Numbered from the stretch's first letter, positions 22,725 through 35,477 are shown. The stretch is 64,000 nt of DNA from Zantedeschia hybrid cultivar (GCA_030544215.1 JARZZO010000011.1:8232001-8296000); one strand, 5' to 3'. Numbers and translations: made by a program. Notes: generated from the sequence alone by a model not told the origin.

Positions 22725-25649
22725 ATGGCGGCCTCACGTGGCCTGCTCCTGCGGCGTCCTTCGCTCACGCACACCCGCCAGGGAGGAGGCCTCGCCAAGT
22801 TCCTTTGCGCCTTGCAAGACTGTGCCACCATGGATTCCGTGAAGAAGTTGCAGTCGCTGCTTATCGTGAGTGGAAGATTTGTTGACCAGGACCCGCTGGC
22901 CGGAGAGCTCATCCGGGCTTGCTTCCGCCTCCAGGACCCTGGCCTTGCGGTCTCCGTCTACGCTAAGCTCGGCAGACCCACCTTGGACTTGCAGAATTTG
23001 GTGCTGAGGTGCCTCGCGGACCATGGCTGCTATGAGGAGCTGCTGTGCTTGTACAGGGAGTCGCACCAGGCGTCGGGCTGCTGCAGCTCGAACCACTTCA
23101 CCTACCCGTTTGTCCTCAAGGCCTGTGCGGCCCTCTGCCTTCCCTCGGCGGGAAGAGAGGTCCACTGTGCGGTTCTGAGAACAGGGTACGAGAGAAATGT
23201 TGTAGTGCTGACCACTCTGGTGGATATGTATGGCAAAACGGGTTGCATGCGGATCGCACGGCGGCTGTTTGATGGAATGCCCCATAGAGACTTGGTTTCA
23301 TGGAATGCGTTGCTTTCTTGCTATTCTTCGTGTGGACTGGATGAGGAAGCACTTCATGTTTTCCGACGGATTTGTGCACATGGTTTCGAGCCTAATGTGA
23401 GCACCTTGGTCTGTGTTATTCCGGTATGTACTCGTCTAGGGGCATTTGGAATAGGTAAATCCTTGCATGGTTTTGCCATTAAGTCTGGGGTTTTCGCTGG
23501 CAATTCTTTGACACCTACTCTGATTTCTATGTATGCTGGCTGCAATGATCTATCTGTTTGCTGGAAGTTGTTCGAAATGTTACCTGAAAGGGATGTGGTT
23601 TCCTGGAATTCTATGGTCTCCGCTTGTGCACAATGTGGGAAATCTGATGAATCCTTCAAAACATTTTGCCAGATGCTCTGCTCAGATACCAATCCAAATT
23701 TAATAAGCTTTGTTTCTATTCTGTCCTCCTGCTGCGATCTGGAGGATGATCTTTATGGTGAATCGTTGCATGCTTGTGGAATCAAACTTGGGTTTACTAA
23801 TCAAATTTCGGTGAAAACTTCATTGATATCAATGTATGCCAAGCTGGGGAACCTAGATGCAGCGGAGTATCTTTTTTCTATGATGCCTGAGAAGAATTTA
23901 TTGACATGGAATTCTATGATTTCTGGCTGTTTCTTGAATGGACGCTCTGATGTGGCTATTACTGCATTCTGTGATATGTTATACACAGGTGTAGTGCCAG
24001 ATGCAATCTCTCTCATTAGCGTTCTTTCTGCCTGCTGCCAATCAGAAAGTTATGTTGGTTTTGGTGAGCCCACTCATACATTTATTCTTAGAAATGGATA
24101 TGATTCAGATTTGACTGTCATGAATGCACTTTTAGCCATGTACAACCATTGTGGTCAGTACTCTTTTTGTGTTAAATTATTCCACCAGATGTCAGCAAGA
24201 AACTTGGTTTCCTGGAATACCTTGATATCTGGAAGTGTTCAGAGTGGGAATGTTGAGGAATCCATTGCCTTTTTCTGTCAGATGCTTAGTGAAGGTATCA
24301 GATTTGATTTAGTCACCATGATCAGCATTCTACCGACACTGTATGGAGTTGAAGATCTCACAATTGGCAGGTCTTTTCATGGTCACACGATCAAAGTTGG
24401 TTATGATTGTGATACTTCCCTTTCTAATGCGCTTATCAGTATGTATATGAATTGTGGTGATCTTGAATCTGGTTACATGCTTTTTGATCACATGCTCCTC
24501 AAGAGTGTAGTCTCCTGGAATGCTGTGCTTACTGGATTCCGTAACCATAGAGTATTCAAGGAGGCTATAATTCTGTTCAGTCAAATGCAGATGGATGGTT
24601 GGAAGGCAAATTCAGTGACCTTGCTTAATGTATTACCCATATGCGGGAAGCATTTGCAAGGAAAATCCGTTCATGGATATGCTGTAAGAAATTTTAATGA
24701 ACTGGAGTCTTCTCTTATTACATCGACCATGTGCATGTATGCTAGATTTGGGTACCTAAATACATGCTTCATGCTTTTTGAGATGGCTGATAAGAGAAAT
24801 GTTGTGGTCTGGAATACCATTTTGTCCGTGTTTGTTCAGAACAACTATATCCAAAGAGCAGTTAGTTGCTTCAAAGAAATGCTAAGGATTGAAATCCGGG
24901 CTGACCCTGTGACCATTATGACTGTGGTTTCAGCAAGTGCCCAGATAAGCAGCATAGATCTTGCCCAGTGTCTGACAGGATATGCAATTCATACTGGGTT
25001 TGGAAGCAATGTTGCTGTGGCCAATTCTTTGATTGACATGCATGCCAGATGTGGAAACATTTCAATGGCAAGAGAGTTATTTGATTGTCTCAGAGAAAAG
25101 GATTCGATCTCATGGAGTACAATTATCAATGGATATGGTTTGCATGGAGATGGTGACATGGCCCTTTCTCTTTTTGGTCAGACGCTAGTCTCTGGTATAG
25201 AGCCAGATGACATAACATTTATTGGTGTGTTATCTGCATGTAGTCATGCTGGTTTAGTTGAAAAAGGAAGAATGCTTTTCAATTCCATGGTAGAAGAGCA
25301 CCACATAATACCACGAATGGAGCACTATGCCTGCATGATTGACCTTTACAGCCGGACAGGTAACCTAGATGAGGCATATGATCTTGTAAAACAGGTGCCT
25401 CTTAATCAGGCTTCCAGTTTGCTTGAATCTATGCTGGGTGCTTGCAACCACCATGGTAACGTCAGCCTTGGTAAAGAAGTCGCGAGGTTGCTATTTGAAG
25501 TTGACCGTGATAATTATAGAGCATATGTAATGCTCTCTAACATCCATGCAGCTGCTGGAATGTGGTTTGATTCAGACAGGTTAAGATGTGAGATGGAAAC
25601 TAGAGGATTGAGGAAAGACCCGGGCTTTAGTCTTGTGGAGGCAAAGTGA
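22725..25649 (+). CDS. PLS-class pentatricopeptide-repeat protein, E type
   Basis: PPR proteins of this class bind organellar RNA and act in editing, splicing or processing, usually in chloroplasts or mitochondria. The single-exon frame encodes 974 residues from the ATG at 22725 (MAASRGLLLRRPS, a basic, Ser-rich start that fits a transit peptide). In-frame ATGs at 22590 and 22530 would add 45 or 65 residues; I prefer 22725 because its context ACCATGGCG is the best. A (V/I)SWN-type signature occurs at about 23289, 23592, 23895, 24201, 24504, 24798 and 25101, nearly every 101 codons, the length of a P-L-S triplet. The C-terminus matches the E region (MEHYACMIDLYSRTGNLDEA, YVMLSNIHAAAGMW) and ends GFSLVEAK, with no DYW deaminase domain. 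If it edits RNA it would need a DYW partner (inference). The frame is intact. GC content drops along the gene. Confidence 0.96.
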   Translation: MAASRGLLLRRPSLTHTRQGGGLAKFLCALQDCATMDSVKKLQSLLIVSGRFVDQDPLAGELIRACFRLQDPGLAVSVYAKLGRPTLDLQNLVLRCLADHGCYEELLCLYRESHQASGCCSSNHFTYPFVLKACAALCLPSAGREVHCAVLRTGYERNVVVLTTLVDMYGKTGCMRIARRLFDGMPHRDLVSWNALLSCYSSCGLDEEALHVFRRICAHGFEPNVSTLVCVIPVCTRLGAFGIGKSLHGFAIKSGVFAGNSLTPTLISMYAGCNDLSVCWKLFEMLPERDVVSWNSMVSACAQCGKSDESFKTFCQMLCSDTNPNLISFVSILSSCCDLEDDLYGESLHACGIKLGFTNQISVKTSLISMYAKLGNLDAAEYLFSMMPEKNLLTWNSMISGCFLNGRSDVAITAFCDMLYTGVVPDAISLISVLSACCQSESYVGFGEPTHTFILRNGYDSDLTVMNALLAMYNHCGQYSFCVKLFHQMSARNLVSWNTLISGSVQSGNVEESIAFFCQMLSEGIRFDLVTMISILPTLYGVEDLTIGRSFHGHTIKVGYDCDTSLSNALISMYMNCGDLESGYMLFDHMLLKSVVSWNAVLTGFRNHRVFKEAIILFSQMQMDGWKANSVTLLNVLPICGKHLQGKSVHGYAVRNFNELESSLITSTMCMYARFGYLNTCFMLFEMADKRNVVVWNTILSVFVQNNYIQRAVSCFKEMLRIEIRADPVTIMTVVSASAQISSIDLAQCLTGYAIHTGFGSNVAVANSLIDMHARCGNISMARELFDCLREKDSISWSTIINGYGLHGDGDMALSLFGQTLVSGIEPDDITFIGVLSACSHAGLVEKGRMLFNSMVEEHHIIPRMEHYACMIDLYSRTGNLDEAYDLVKQVPLNQASSLLESMLGACNHHGNVSLGKEVARLLFEVDRDNYRAYVMLSNIHAAAGMWFDSDRLRCEMETRGLRKDPGFSLVEAK

Positions 25650-27717
25650 CACTTCAAATGGTTTGCTTGCTAAAGATTTTCCCACCTGTACATGGCTGTC
25701 CAAGTTTTACAACAGAGACGACCCCTAAACTCCTTATCAGGTCTGTATGGTATATGAATGCATGATCTAATTCACTTAGTAGGATCATTGCCAATTGATC
25801 AGAAGATAATTCAAACTGAAGTCAGCATGTCCATAAAATACTTTCTCTTGCAATGTTGTCCATAGAAAATGTATTCTTGCCAAAAGATACCCTTCATTTT
25901 CTAATAAGGCCCTTGTTGTGTAGTATGATGCAAATTAATGTCATTGTATGCAAACCAAGATTTCAGGTCATTGTGATGAACATTGTAAACTGCAGATCTG
26001 GTGCTGCAGTTATGGAGTCCCTTTTTCGCCACTAATGTGGCAACTGCTTTAATGCTAAGTATGTCTTATATTCACAATCCATAAAAATGTTTATTTTCAG
26101 ATTACCATTGCTTAAATGGGTTTAGCTTTCATCATAGAAGGTAGAAACACACTAGTACTATGTAAGTGCCAACTGGGATTAGATGGCACCCTCAACTCCT
26201 CATGTACTTGTTTCTCTTTGTACTCGTTGCCTTGGCTTTGTCTCTTTGGTTCATGTAGTTACTGAATTAAATTGTGATATCCACAGGGCGAGTCTTACAG
26301 GCATTGATATTTCTTTGTTTCCAGCAGTACGTTGTCTAAGGTGGTATACTCTGCTGAAGGTAACTCAATCACAATAATTGTAATTTACATTCCTTTCCTT
26401 CATGTCTACTATAGTGTACAGAATCATTACTTTAGTGGTTGGAAACCCATTATGATGCTCACATGCCATTGATATTATTAATTTAAACTTTTACCAAGTA
26501 TTTGAATTTGTATATCAAATGCTTTAAAAAATAACGTATCAAGCGTTAGACAACACTGTAACAACAATCTAAGAATGCCAACATGTAGGATTGAGCAGCA
26601 GTAGCATCCAATAGGGCAACAATAGGACTGTTGCCTGCCAGTCTGCCTCAATGTGGAGAAAGTTGAGTGGGAGAGAGAGGGAGAAAATGAGAACACATGG
26701 CAATAGAAATTAAAGAAAGACAGGGCAAGAGAGGACATAGAATGATCGTAGTTGAAATGAGATGGATGTTCATAGTAGTTGGAAAACATGCCATAGTGAC
26801 TTGTTATATGAGAGTATGAGAGAGAGAGAGAGTTGTGGTGATAGATCATCCTTATCTGAACTGACCCTTATCAGGATTGGCTGATTCGGCTTTATTTGTC
26901 TGAGCTTTGCCAAAGACTGTTTTTGGCAGCTTTTAGTTGGAAGAAATATAAAGTTTCTACCTAATTATTTTGAAGGGAAGAAATTTGCCTTTAGAAGCCA
27001 TTTTTGTAATGTTTTGTTTATTTGTTGGCCTTCAACGAAAAGTTAACAAGTTGGGGCTTCCTAGATTGAAAGAAAAATAGGATTGTTAGGGAAGGTTTGT
27101 CTTTGTAACTTATGTAAAATTAATTATAACCATCCCCACTCAATATTTTTATGTTGAAAATAGAATCTAAAAGTGACTTCCAACTCAGAATTTTGCCAAA
27201 CACGTCCAAGTTCAGTTAGAGGGGATTTGGAATTCAGTGGCCAAAGTCAGATTTAAACTGGCTGATATAACCGAAAGCATATCAAACCTGACTTCTGAAA
27301 CCTCCATACACTTCCTGGTCCTGATCAGCATGAACGGTACATGATTACTGGAAGGAAATAGATTAAGGATTGGGCGTTCCATTGATGCCCGCTCTCAATT
27401 TTGTCAAAAAGAATGACATGAGACCTCTGCTCCGCGGTAGCTTCACTGACATTCAAACCAGCTGGAACCAAATCTTATATGGTCTTAAACAAATTTATTA
27501 GTTACTAAAGATGGAGTTGAAGTATTTTTTGGGTTTCGATCCCGAAAATATAGGGAACTATGAATGAATCTGCGTATCTAACACATTTAGGTTTTAATTA
27601 TGACACATTTGAACCTTTTTGTTTCTTAATCCTTTTCAATTTCATTTATTTTTTATAACTTTTTTTTAAACTTAACCATGGTTAAACCTCAAACATCAGG
27701 TAATCTCTTTTATCCTC

Positions 27718-27751
<34 letters not shown>

Positions 27752-28118
27752 AGTGCCTTCGGAGGTTTCGGTGCTCCTCCATACCTGGACCTATTCCTCT
27801 TGCAGATAAGTCGATTAGGGTTTCTTGTTCCAATGAACGATCTAGTCTATATGATGAACCGCAGCGTCCGAAGTGGTGACCACCCATCTCTCCTCTCTGG
27901 TGGTGGACGAGCTGATGGGATTTGGGAAAACTAGGACGGTTTTATTGGCTCTATGCCAAGCCTAGCAGGGTCAATTGGAAAAAGGGTAAGAAAGGCCTCG
28001 AACTAGTGGAAGTAGGCGGTCATTGCTGGAGTGGAGCCTACCAGCTGCGGATGCTGAGATTTATACCTACCAGCTACGGCTGCTGAACAAGCTCTAGTCA
28101 CAGACCATGCAAAGCCGA
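25650..28118. other. Intergenic region downstream of the PPR gene
   Basis: The first few hundred bases are probably 3' untranslated region. No further gene is visible. A GA-rich stretch occurs near 26660-26835 and a TC microsatellite at 27720-27748. A segment near 26930-27215 ending GCCAAACACG may be a diverged MITE. Confidence 0.45.
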
Positions 28119-28811
28119 GGCCTTGTTTAGGTGCAACTTAAGAAAACGCAAATGAGGTTATCATAAATGCATTTAACATAAATTTGCTTATTACAAGTCT
28201 GTTTTATGTGAACTCATTTTTTATTGTTATGGTGGGTTGGGTTTACGTTTATGGTAAACGTGTTTTTCAACATAAACCTTAATTTGAATAGTAAAAGAAT
28301 AACTTTATCACAAACTTATAAACTTATTTGAGTTTTACATAAACTCAAAGTAGCCCCATAAGTGCGCTTTCCAGAAACTTACTAGGAATTGATTTACACT
28401 GGGTTCTTTCTCAGATTTGTCATAAACTCACTTAAGTTTATGTAACATGAGTTTATAGAAAATATGTCTCTATAAATGTGTTTATTGCAAACCTATTTGG
28501 TGTATCCAAACAGGGCCTTTGAGTTTATGGTAAACCTATTTTTTTTCACCATCCAAACTAAGGTTATTGTGAAAAACGCATTTAGCATGTACATCAACGC
28601 ATTAGCGGCTTGCATCCAAATCGGTGGGCCTAAACCAACACCTACTAGGTTTATAGAAATTAGAAAATGCATGTATAAAAAAGTTTTGAGTTTATGATAA
28701 ATTGAAGTGAACCTATGATAAATTTGTTTTTAATCATCCAAACGAAGGTTACAATGAAAAATGCATTTACCATGTACATAAACGTGTTTGTGGCTTACAT
28801 CCAAACAGGCC
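28119..28811. mobile_element. MITE with GGCCTTGTTTAGG-type inverted ends
   Basis: The left end GGCCTTGTTTAGGTG and right end, reverse-complemented, GGCCTGTTTGGATG are inverted copies. The arms share CAACTTAAG/AAGGTTA and AAAACGCA/AAAAATGCA motifs. A second internal boundary (CCAAACAGGGCC near 28507) suggests two related copies in tandem. It has no coding capacity. The ends resemble common plant hAT-like MITEs. The TSD was not established. Confidence 0.55.
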
Positions 28812-28929
28812 GTACCAACCCCAAACCTCCTTCAAAGTTCAAACCCCCTGAAGTGGCGTCTCACGGAAGGGGTTATACTTGCTGCACTCACTGAGGATCA
28901 GTGCAATGGGTTAAACATATATATATATA

Positions 28930-29215
28930 TATGGGTCCCGAGATGTCTTATATGTCCGTATAGGTCAATCTCCAATTGGATGACCTAAAAAAAATTTGAA
29001 AAATAAAAAAACTGTTATTGGACTTGGCCCATTAAGCACATATTTTTACTATTTATTGAGACTTGATTTTTTTTTTCAGATTTTTCGGATCATCCGATCG
29101 GTGATCGACCTATACGAACGTGTAGGATTCGTGGCCTTTCTAAAAAAATTCAAAAAATATATTTTTTTGTTAATCCATATATTGACCCTCAGTGCAACAA
29201 GTGTAACTCTTGGCG
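28930..29215. repeat. Foldback repeat, family FB, copy e
   Basis: The left arm has CCGTATAGGTCAATCTCC and the right arm, in inverse, CGTATAGGTCGATCACC. Both continue into a GGATGA(C/T)C core and an A-rich tract. The centre is AT-rich, and a CAGTGCAACAAGTG box borders the right side. This is the clearest member of the family. Confidence 0.55.
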
Positions 29216-29889
29216 TCACAGGATAGTGGACGTCACCTCGGCGGTCGGGAGGACAGCGGCACCGTCGCTTCTCTGGAAACAAACGCAGAGACAAACTAAA
29301 CACTCGCAAGACCAGACTACAAATATTTTGCTGTAAAAACTTGATGAAGTAACGCGTAGAGCAAGAGTGAAACCTTATTCAACATGCAGTGCGAAACATC
29401 TCGTCGTAAAAGTCAATAACAATGGTCCGCATATCCAAGGAAATAGGTGGAAGCTGCGTAACATGAATCTGAGATTTTTTTTAAATTATGATTTAATCGC
29501 ACTTTTTTATTTTAAGATATTTTTTCCAAGTAAATTACGATTTATTGAAATAATTTTAAATTTCTTATAAATTCATCAGAAAAGTTGCATTTTTTAAAAA
29601 CAATCATAATTTTTTATTAACTATTTTTAAATTTTTATATTGTATTCTGAATTTATGTTTATAAATAAAAATATTAACATTTCTTTCATGATTTTTTGAT
29701 GAAATTTTCAATTTTTTTGCAGACGTGAGATTGATTTTTTCCGATTCCCGACGCGGATGAAAGTGACGTATAAAGGAAAGAGAACTCCCAAAGTGGCAAA
29801 TGTGTAAGTTTCTTCAAGAGGCAAAAAAAAACAGAAGAGACCTAGAGTCCGCAGCCACTTGGGTCCACCACCATTTGTGATTATAAGAG

Positions 29890-30215
29890 GAGTTTTCCTT
29901 GCTGCATTGGCAGTTCTGTGCCGCACTGGCTGCTGATAAAATAAAAAAATTTAAAAAATTGTTAAGTTGGTCCCAATCCAATCTAGTTCATACAGTTTAA
30001 TCTTTAGTCAGATGATCTAAAAATTTTAAAAAGTTTAAAATTGAGTCTTAATGAATGTGAAAAAATATTCTTAACGGGTCAAGTCTAATAACAAGTTTTT
30101 TTATCAAGTTGTACGGAGATATGGAATATGTTTTGCACGATCTTCTTTGTTTAAAATTTTTTTTTTTACTGCACCGACATCCAGTGTAGCACTGATTGCT
30201 GTGTGGCGGACCCAG
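29890..30215. repeat. Foldback repeat, family FB, copy f
   Basis: Two GC-richer boxes of CTGCATTGG...GCCGCACTGGC and ACTGCACCGAC...GTGTAGCAC type border inverted AT-rich arms with a TTAATCTTTAGTCAGATGAT core. Confidence 0.45.
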
Positions 30216-30389
30216 AAAATTTACGTAAGGTGGGCCAAATTAAGGAGAATTTTTTTAAAGGGGCCAAGTTAAAAAAATAAAGTATAAAACGTCTCCTATA
30301 TAGATACAAAATATATAAACACAATAAAATTTTTAATGGAGCAGGGGGCGCTATGGCCCCTCCTTGCCCCCCTTGAATCTGCCCCTGGG
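30197..30389. repeat. Dispersed repeat with a GGCGGACCCAG end
   Basis: It begins TGGCGGACCCAGAAAATTT and ends in CTTGAATCTGCCCCTGG, with a GGGGCGCTATGGCCCC palindrome near 30345-30361. Related TCCGCCA ends occur near 39950 and 63960. It resembles widespread non-autonomous plant repeats. No TSD was confirmed. Confidence 0.4.
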
Positions 30390-30545
30390 TTGCTGTTGCA
30401 AAGACAGTCTTTATTTATTTATTTTTTAACTAGAAAAGTCTTGAGAGAAAGAGATGGACAAATTGAAAACGTACATGCTCACGTGATAAGAGATAAGAGT
30501 AGCTCCTCCCTCGGACCAGCAACAGATTCTCCATTCAAAGAAGGA

Positions 30546-30816
30546 TGTGTTTGGTAAAACTTCTGTTTAAAAGTCACTTTTGACTTTCACTTTTCACATA
30601 GAATGAGTTGAGAAATAAAAATTATAACTAATTTTGGTTTGTTATCAAAGTTTTTTTTCTCTAGTCTTGGAAGTTTTATCCTTGTAATTTTTAGTTGGAA
30701 GTCAAAAAGACAAGTAAAATGTTATATAAATGGCTTTGAAGATCTAAGGGCTTCCATAAAAAATAATTAAATAGAAGTGAAAAAATATTTTCAAATAGAA
30801 ACTATGCCAAACACTG
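30546..30816. mobile_element. MITE with GTGTTTGG inverted ends
   Basis: The ends GTGTTTGGTAAAACTTC and, reverse-complemented, GTGTTTGGCATAGTTTC are about 17-bp inverted repeats around 271 bp of AT-rich non-coding sequence. The ends resemble those of hAT-type MITEs. Solo LTR A3 starts 9 bp downstream. Confidence 0.6.
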
Positions 30817-30824
30817 TCTTATTC

Positions 30825-33800
30825 TGTAACGACCCACCACTGTATAATCGGGGATCCGATTACTAAATGAGTATCGAATCATTAAAATTTGGAGTTAAAC
30901 CAAGATCTCGAAAAGTCTTGAAAATAAATGATAAACTAAGTTAAACATTCACATCACATCAAATTGTAAAAGAAGTGCAGGAATTAAAAATTATTACAAT
31001 TCGACTTGACTCACCAAATAATTACACATTCAAACTGAAAAGAAATAATTAAGTATATAGGTCAGAAAAGAAAATAACAACTACAACGGGACATATTCCG
31101 GAACAGTAGTTGTTGGCACGCAATCCGAGACAACTCTATCTTCGCTACGTCTGCTTGGAACCTTCACCTGAAAACTATAGGGGTGAGTCTCATCGAAATG
31201 GACTCAGTAGGGATCCTTCAATCCCCACCACCTACTCACACACCCACAAGTACAATAACACAAATATAAGTAATTTAAATAAATAAAACAATAAACACAA
31301 TTTTCAGATTTCGATATAAAACGCATGCATTCATAACAGTAATATGCACAATTCTGAAACCACTCCACCACGGAGTCCACAACTAGCGTCTCGGCTAAAC
31401 ACACAAACCACGCGACCGAACGCAGAAAACACCGACCCGCTGAGACCAAACAACAACCCCTCGGATAACATGCTGGCTACTCCGGCCTGATTGGCTCTAG
31501 GTGGTTATGTTTCTCTCAGTACGAGTGACACTTCGAATGTACCACTCCCACACCGGTATTAGCTATATCTCGGGGTACACCAGGTGACCCTCTCTCTAGG
31601 CGTCACCCCACTGTAGGTGCTTAGAATGATAGTGTGATTAACATGAAAAATCTATGTTGTTTAGTGCAAAATAAACCTATTAAAAACAGCAACTACGTGA
31701 AGTGATCGCCAGAAACTTTTAACTAAAAAGTTTCAAAAGAAGTTTTGATCGCCTACCTGTTTAAACGCGGAAGATATTGAGTCCTTGATTCTCCTCTTTC
31801 AGCCGGCTGAAGAAAGAGAGCCCTTTCTTTGTTCTTTGTTCTTGCTGTTGAATTTGGAGTTGAAGTTGAGGATCGTCCAGAGATTCTTGTGACTTTGTGC
31901 TTGATTTACCCCTTTTGATTCTCCTTATGTTGAGTGCAGCAGAAATAGAGAGAAAAAAGAAATGAAGATACAATGATGAGAACTTTAAGCAAAAATAGTA
32001 TTATTCTAATCATGATATTGAACATGCAATTAAACAGCAAACTTATTTGTTGAGTGGCTTTTGAAACCCCTTAATCAAATAGGTTTTGAAAAGAATAAAT
32101 GTGTTGTGTATGTTGCATGAAGTGAATGATGAAGAATATAGAATTAAATGAAATGAATGCAGAAAATAAAGACTTATGCCCAATGGTTGAATTCTTGAAT
32201 GGATGAAGAATCTTGAAAGGACGCCGACTTCTGGAAATGGCAGCGCTTCGGCGTTCCGACGTTGTTGTTTCGATCTTCAACTCGCTATTGCTCAATGATA
32301 ATCAACTCAAGATTACGCTTAACTTTTTTAACTCTTCAAGATGTAAGGTATTTATAGACCTTTTTCTGCGTCCGCGATTAACATAGAAAAACTTCGGATT
32401 TATCAATCTTAACCAACAGATAAATACAGATTAATTCATCTTTATCTGTAATTATCTAAAACGCGTCCACCTAGGCTGACGCCTTTCAGATTAATTAAGA
32501 TAAGGATAAATATTCGGAAAAAACTTATCTTTATCTTTATCAGGTAAAACGCGTCTACATGTGAAGACGTCTTTTAAACTAATTAAGATAAGGATAATCA
32601 TCCGGAAGAGAAGTAGAAATAGCCTAGGAAATCTAAAACGCGTCGTGCCTACCATACGCCTTTTAGCTAATTAATCAACTAATTAAAATTCAAATTTAAA
32701 CGTTAAAACAGGAATAAACTTTAAATCGCGTCCACATGGGTCGACGTCTTTTAAGTTTCTTCATATTTTTAACTGAAATTTGAGGTAAAATCAATTTAAT
32801 TGATTAACTTAAACATGTCTGTTAAACCCGACACTCAAAAAGATCAATAAAAATTAATCAATGATTAAATATCAGACCATTCTGAGGCATTATTATATGA
32901 TATGAAATTTACTCAAAATGACGTCAAAATTAGCGTGTCTACATCCACCACTCCCATATTGACACCGTGTCACTCCCACACCGACACAGGGTGTTTAAGC
33001 GCTAACAATTGTCACTCTAGGTCTACGATCGCACAAATCGCAACACGGTGCGATCCTGATCACGTAGAAATTCTCGTCCTCGAATATATTTTCAAACATG
33101 CAATTAACCAAACTATCTAACAATGTAAACATATGTTAATTGCATGGATTAATGAGATTCTGTCTTGAATCGCATCGCCCATGACCGACGTCATTTAAAA
33201 TCCTTAAACTGGTTCATATGAAAACTGCTTTCGGAAGATGGCCTAAATCACGTCGTTCAAAGGAGTCGCCTTTTAAATGACGTCTCTGTCCCTGGACGTC
33301 ATTCAATCTAGAGACAGAGTCCGTTATATGAAATAAATCGCGTCGTGGGTAGAAGCCGCCTTCTAAATAACGTCGCTGTCCTCAGACGCCATTTAACCCT
33401 CACAGATAAGTTTCCCTCTGGCCTTCTCCGAGTCACAAAATAGGATTTCTCTCCCAAATCGCATAAAAACGTATTAAAACAGGGAAGGAGGAGGAGAATC
33501 CTAATATCCGTTAAAAACCCACAATTCTTCATTTTGTGAAGTTAGTATTTTCACCTCAAAAATCCCCTAAACATACTTGAAAGAGGGAAAATATGGTTTT
33601 ATCAAAATACAACGGAGATCGTCACCCTACCGGTTACTTGAACTCTTCTTAGCTCCTAGCCGCCGTACCGCCACGCCACGAACCGCCGCTGGTACTACTA
33701 TGGACGCCGTTACTCCATCAAAACGTCGGCTGTCGTCCGAACAGTAATACGCCGCGAAAGAAATGGTGGTGGTAGTGGTAGAAGTTAGGAAGGTTTGATG

Positions 33801-34224
33801 GAGTGGAGGAAGAGGAGGAAAGGGGAGAGGAAAGGAAGGAGAAGGAGAAGGGGGCGCAGATGCGTCGGAGGGAAAGAAGAGAGAGAAGAGAATGAGGAAA
33901 ATGAAGGAGAGCTTCGGAGCATAAATTGAAACTAGTTAAAACGCATCGTCCAAGACTGATACCAATCAGACGACAAGACGGGATCGTAAATTGACATACC
34001 AGAGCCGTACTCTGAATGGCGTCGACCATGCAAGACGCCATTTAGACGATAAGATCGGGGCCGTACTCCCGCGGCCCAAAATCAGCCCATGTGGCACCGA
34101 CGTGGTACATTCTAAAATGCGTCTCCCTAACCGGACATCGTTTGAACCGCATCGAGAATCCAAAACCAAGAGATCTGACATCGAAACTGACCCGATAACC
34201 GGATCCGAAACCTCAATCCTTACA
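30825..34224. mobile_element. Solo LTR A3 (family A), same orientation as A1
   Basis: It starts TGTAACGACCCACC and ends CCTTACA. The flanks TATTC (30820-30824) and TATTT (34225-34229) match at 4 of 5 positions, so the TSD has diverged slightly. The 3,400 bp include family B copy B2; the rest is about 2.07 kb and collinear with A1. GACGC stem-loops lie near 33166-33400 and 33940-34155. No retroelement protein domain is present. Confidence 0.85.
31612..32943 (-). mobile_element. LTR-like element B2 (family B) nested in A3
   Basis: In element orientation it begins TGTAGACACGCTAATTTTGA and ends TAAGCACCTACA, with flanks CCCAC and TCCAC (4 of 5 matching). Its length is 1,332 bp. A TATA box (TCTATAAATACC on the minus strand, near 32349-32359) and TG...CA ends support a solo LTR. 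It is inserted at a different site and in the opposite relative orientation from B1 in A1, so the two insertions are independent. Stem-loops of GACGC type lie at about 32455-32760. Confidence 0.8.
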
Positions 34225-35345
34225 TATTTTGTCCACTTTTCCTTTGACAAATGCTTCTTAGCCCAGCTGTTGGCTTTCGGTCCCTCGTGCCTTAACCCCT
34301 TTGGCCTTTCACTTCTCTCTCTTATTTTTTTTAATTACCCAGGAACTGAATGAAAAGGATGTTTTCCTAGTTTTCCTTTGATTTTGAGACCGGTTTAAAG
34401 AATATTTTGTTAACGTTCTTTTTATTCGTACCATTATTAATTAGACGGAATTATCTTTTTTTTTTGACCAAGAAGGAATTATCAATAAGAGGAATTGTTT
34501 CTTTGTAGATTAAAATTTAAACATGTCAGATATATAGACATGTGTGATTCACTATGTTTGTAAGGCCAAAACCTAAAACAATATAGTTTCAAAATAGTAT
34601 AGCAGTATTCTTTTACAATTGCATAAATTTAAGATTATTTGCAAATATAATCCTCTAACAAGTGAAGTGGCAAACGGGCTGTTTTTACATACACATTAAT
34701 TAATATAAACTAAGTTAAGTAAGATAAGTGCAGAAACACCCTTGCAGCTACGCCTCGTAATTGACCATAAATAAATGCAACTAACTTGCGTCAAATTTTT
34801 AGTAGAGTGGTAAAATATCTATAGCATCCTAATTAATTAGTAAAACAATTCTCTTTATCTTGTGAGGATAAATGTAAACATACTCCCGCTGTACTAAACG
34901 TGATTCCGAAAAATACTCTTACTATGTGAAGATAAATGTAAAGATACTCCTAATATATAAACATAAGTCCAGAATATATTACCTTTTAATATGCACCGTG
35001 ACCTATTCTTACATGGTAATTAACTACAAAAACACTTAAGATAATTTTATGTTAACCACTCTTGTACACTGAATTTCAAAAAATGTCAACTTATTATCTT
35101 ACATATCCTTACAAATAAGATTAGTATCAGATATACCATTTCCTTACCATATATGAAACGTTTATATATATGAAATATTCCATGGGCGTGGTAACTCAAA
35201 AACATTAAAAATATTAGGAAGATGCGTAAGATAATATGCAAATAAGCATGCCATTTATGATATTTACGATATAAGAGTGGTTAATACAAAATTAATATAC
35301 ATATAAGAATGGTAATTGTAAAATCTTAGACGTATGAACATTTTA
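34225..35345. other. AT-rich intergenic stretch
   Basis: No gene or clear repeat border is visible. Short variants of an AGTGxAGATAAATGTAAA word recur near 34850-35000, suggesting degenerate local duplication. Confidence 0.4.
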
Positions 35346-35477
35346 GGGATTTTTGCATCATACCCCTTAAAAGCACCGTATTTGCAATTATACCTCAAAC
35401 TTTCACATATTATTTTTAATACTATGAAATCTCATATGTTACGGCTATACTCTTCCATCAAAATAATGTGAACTCTA

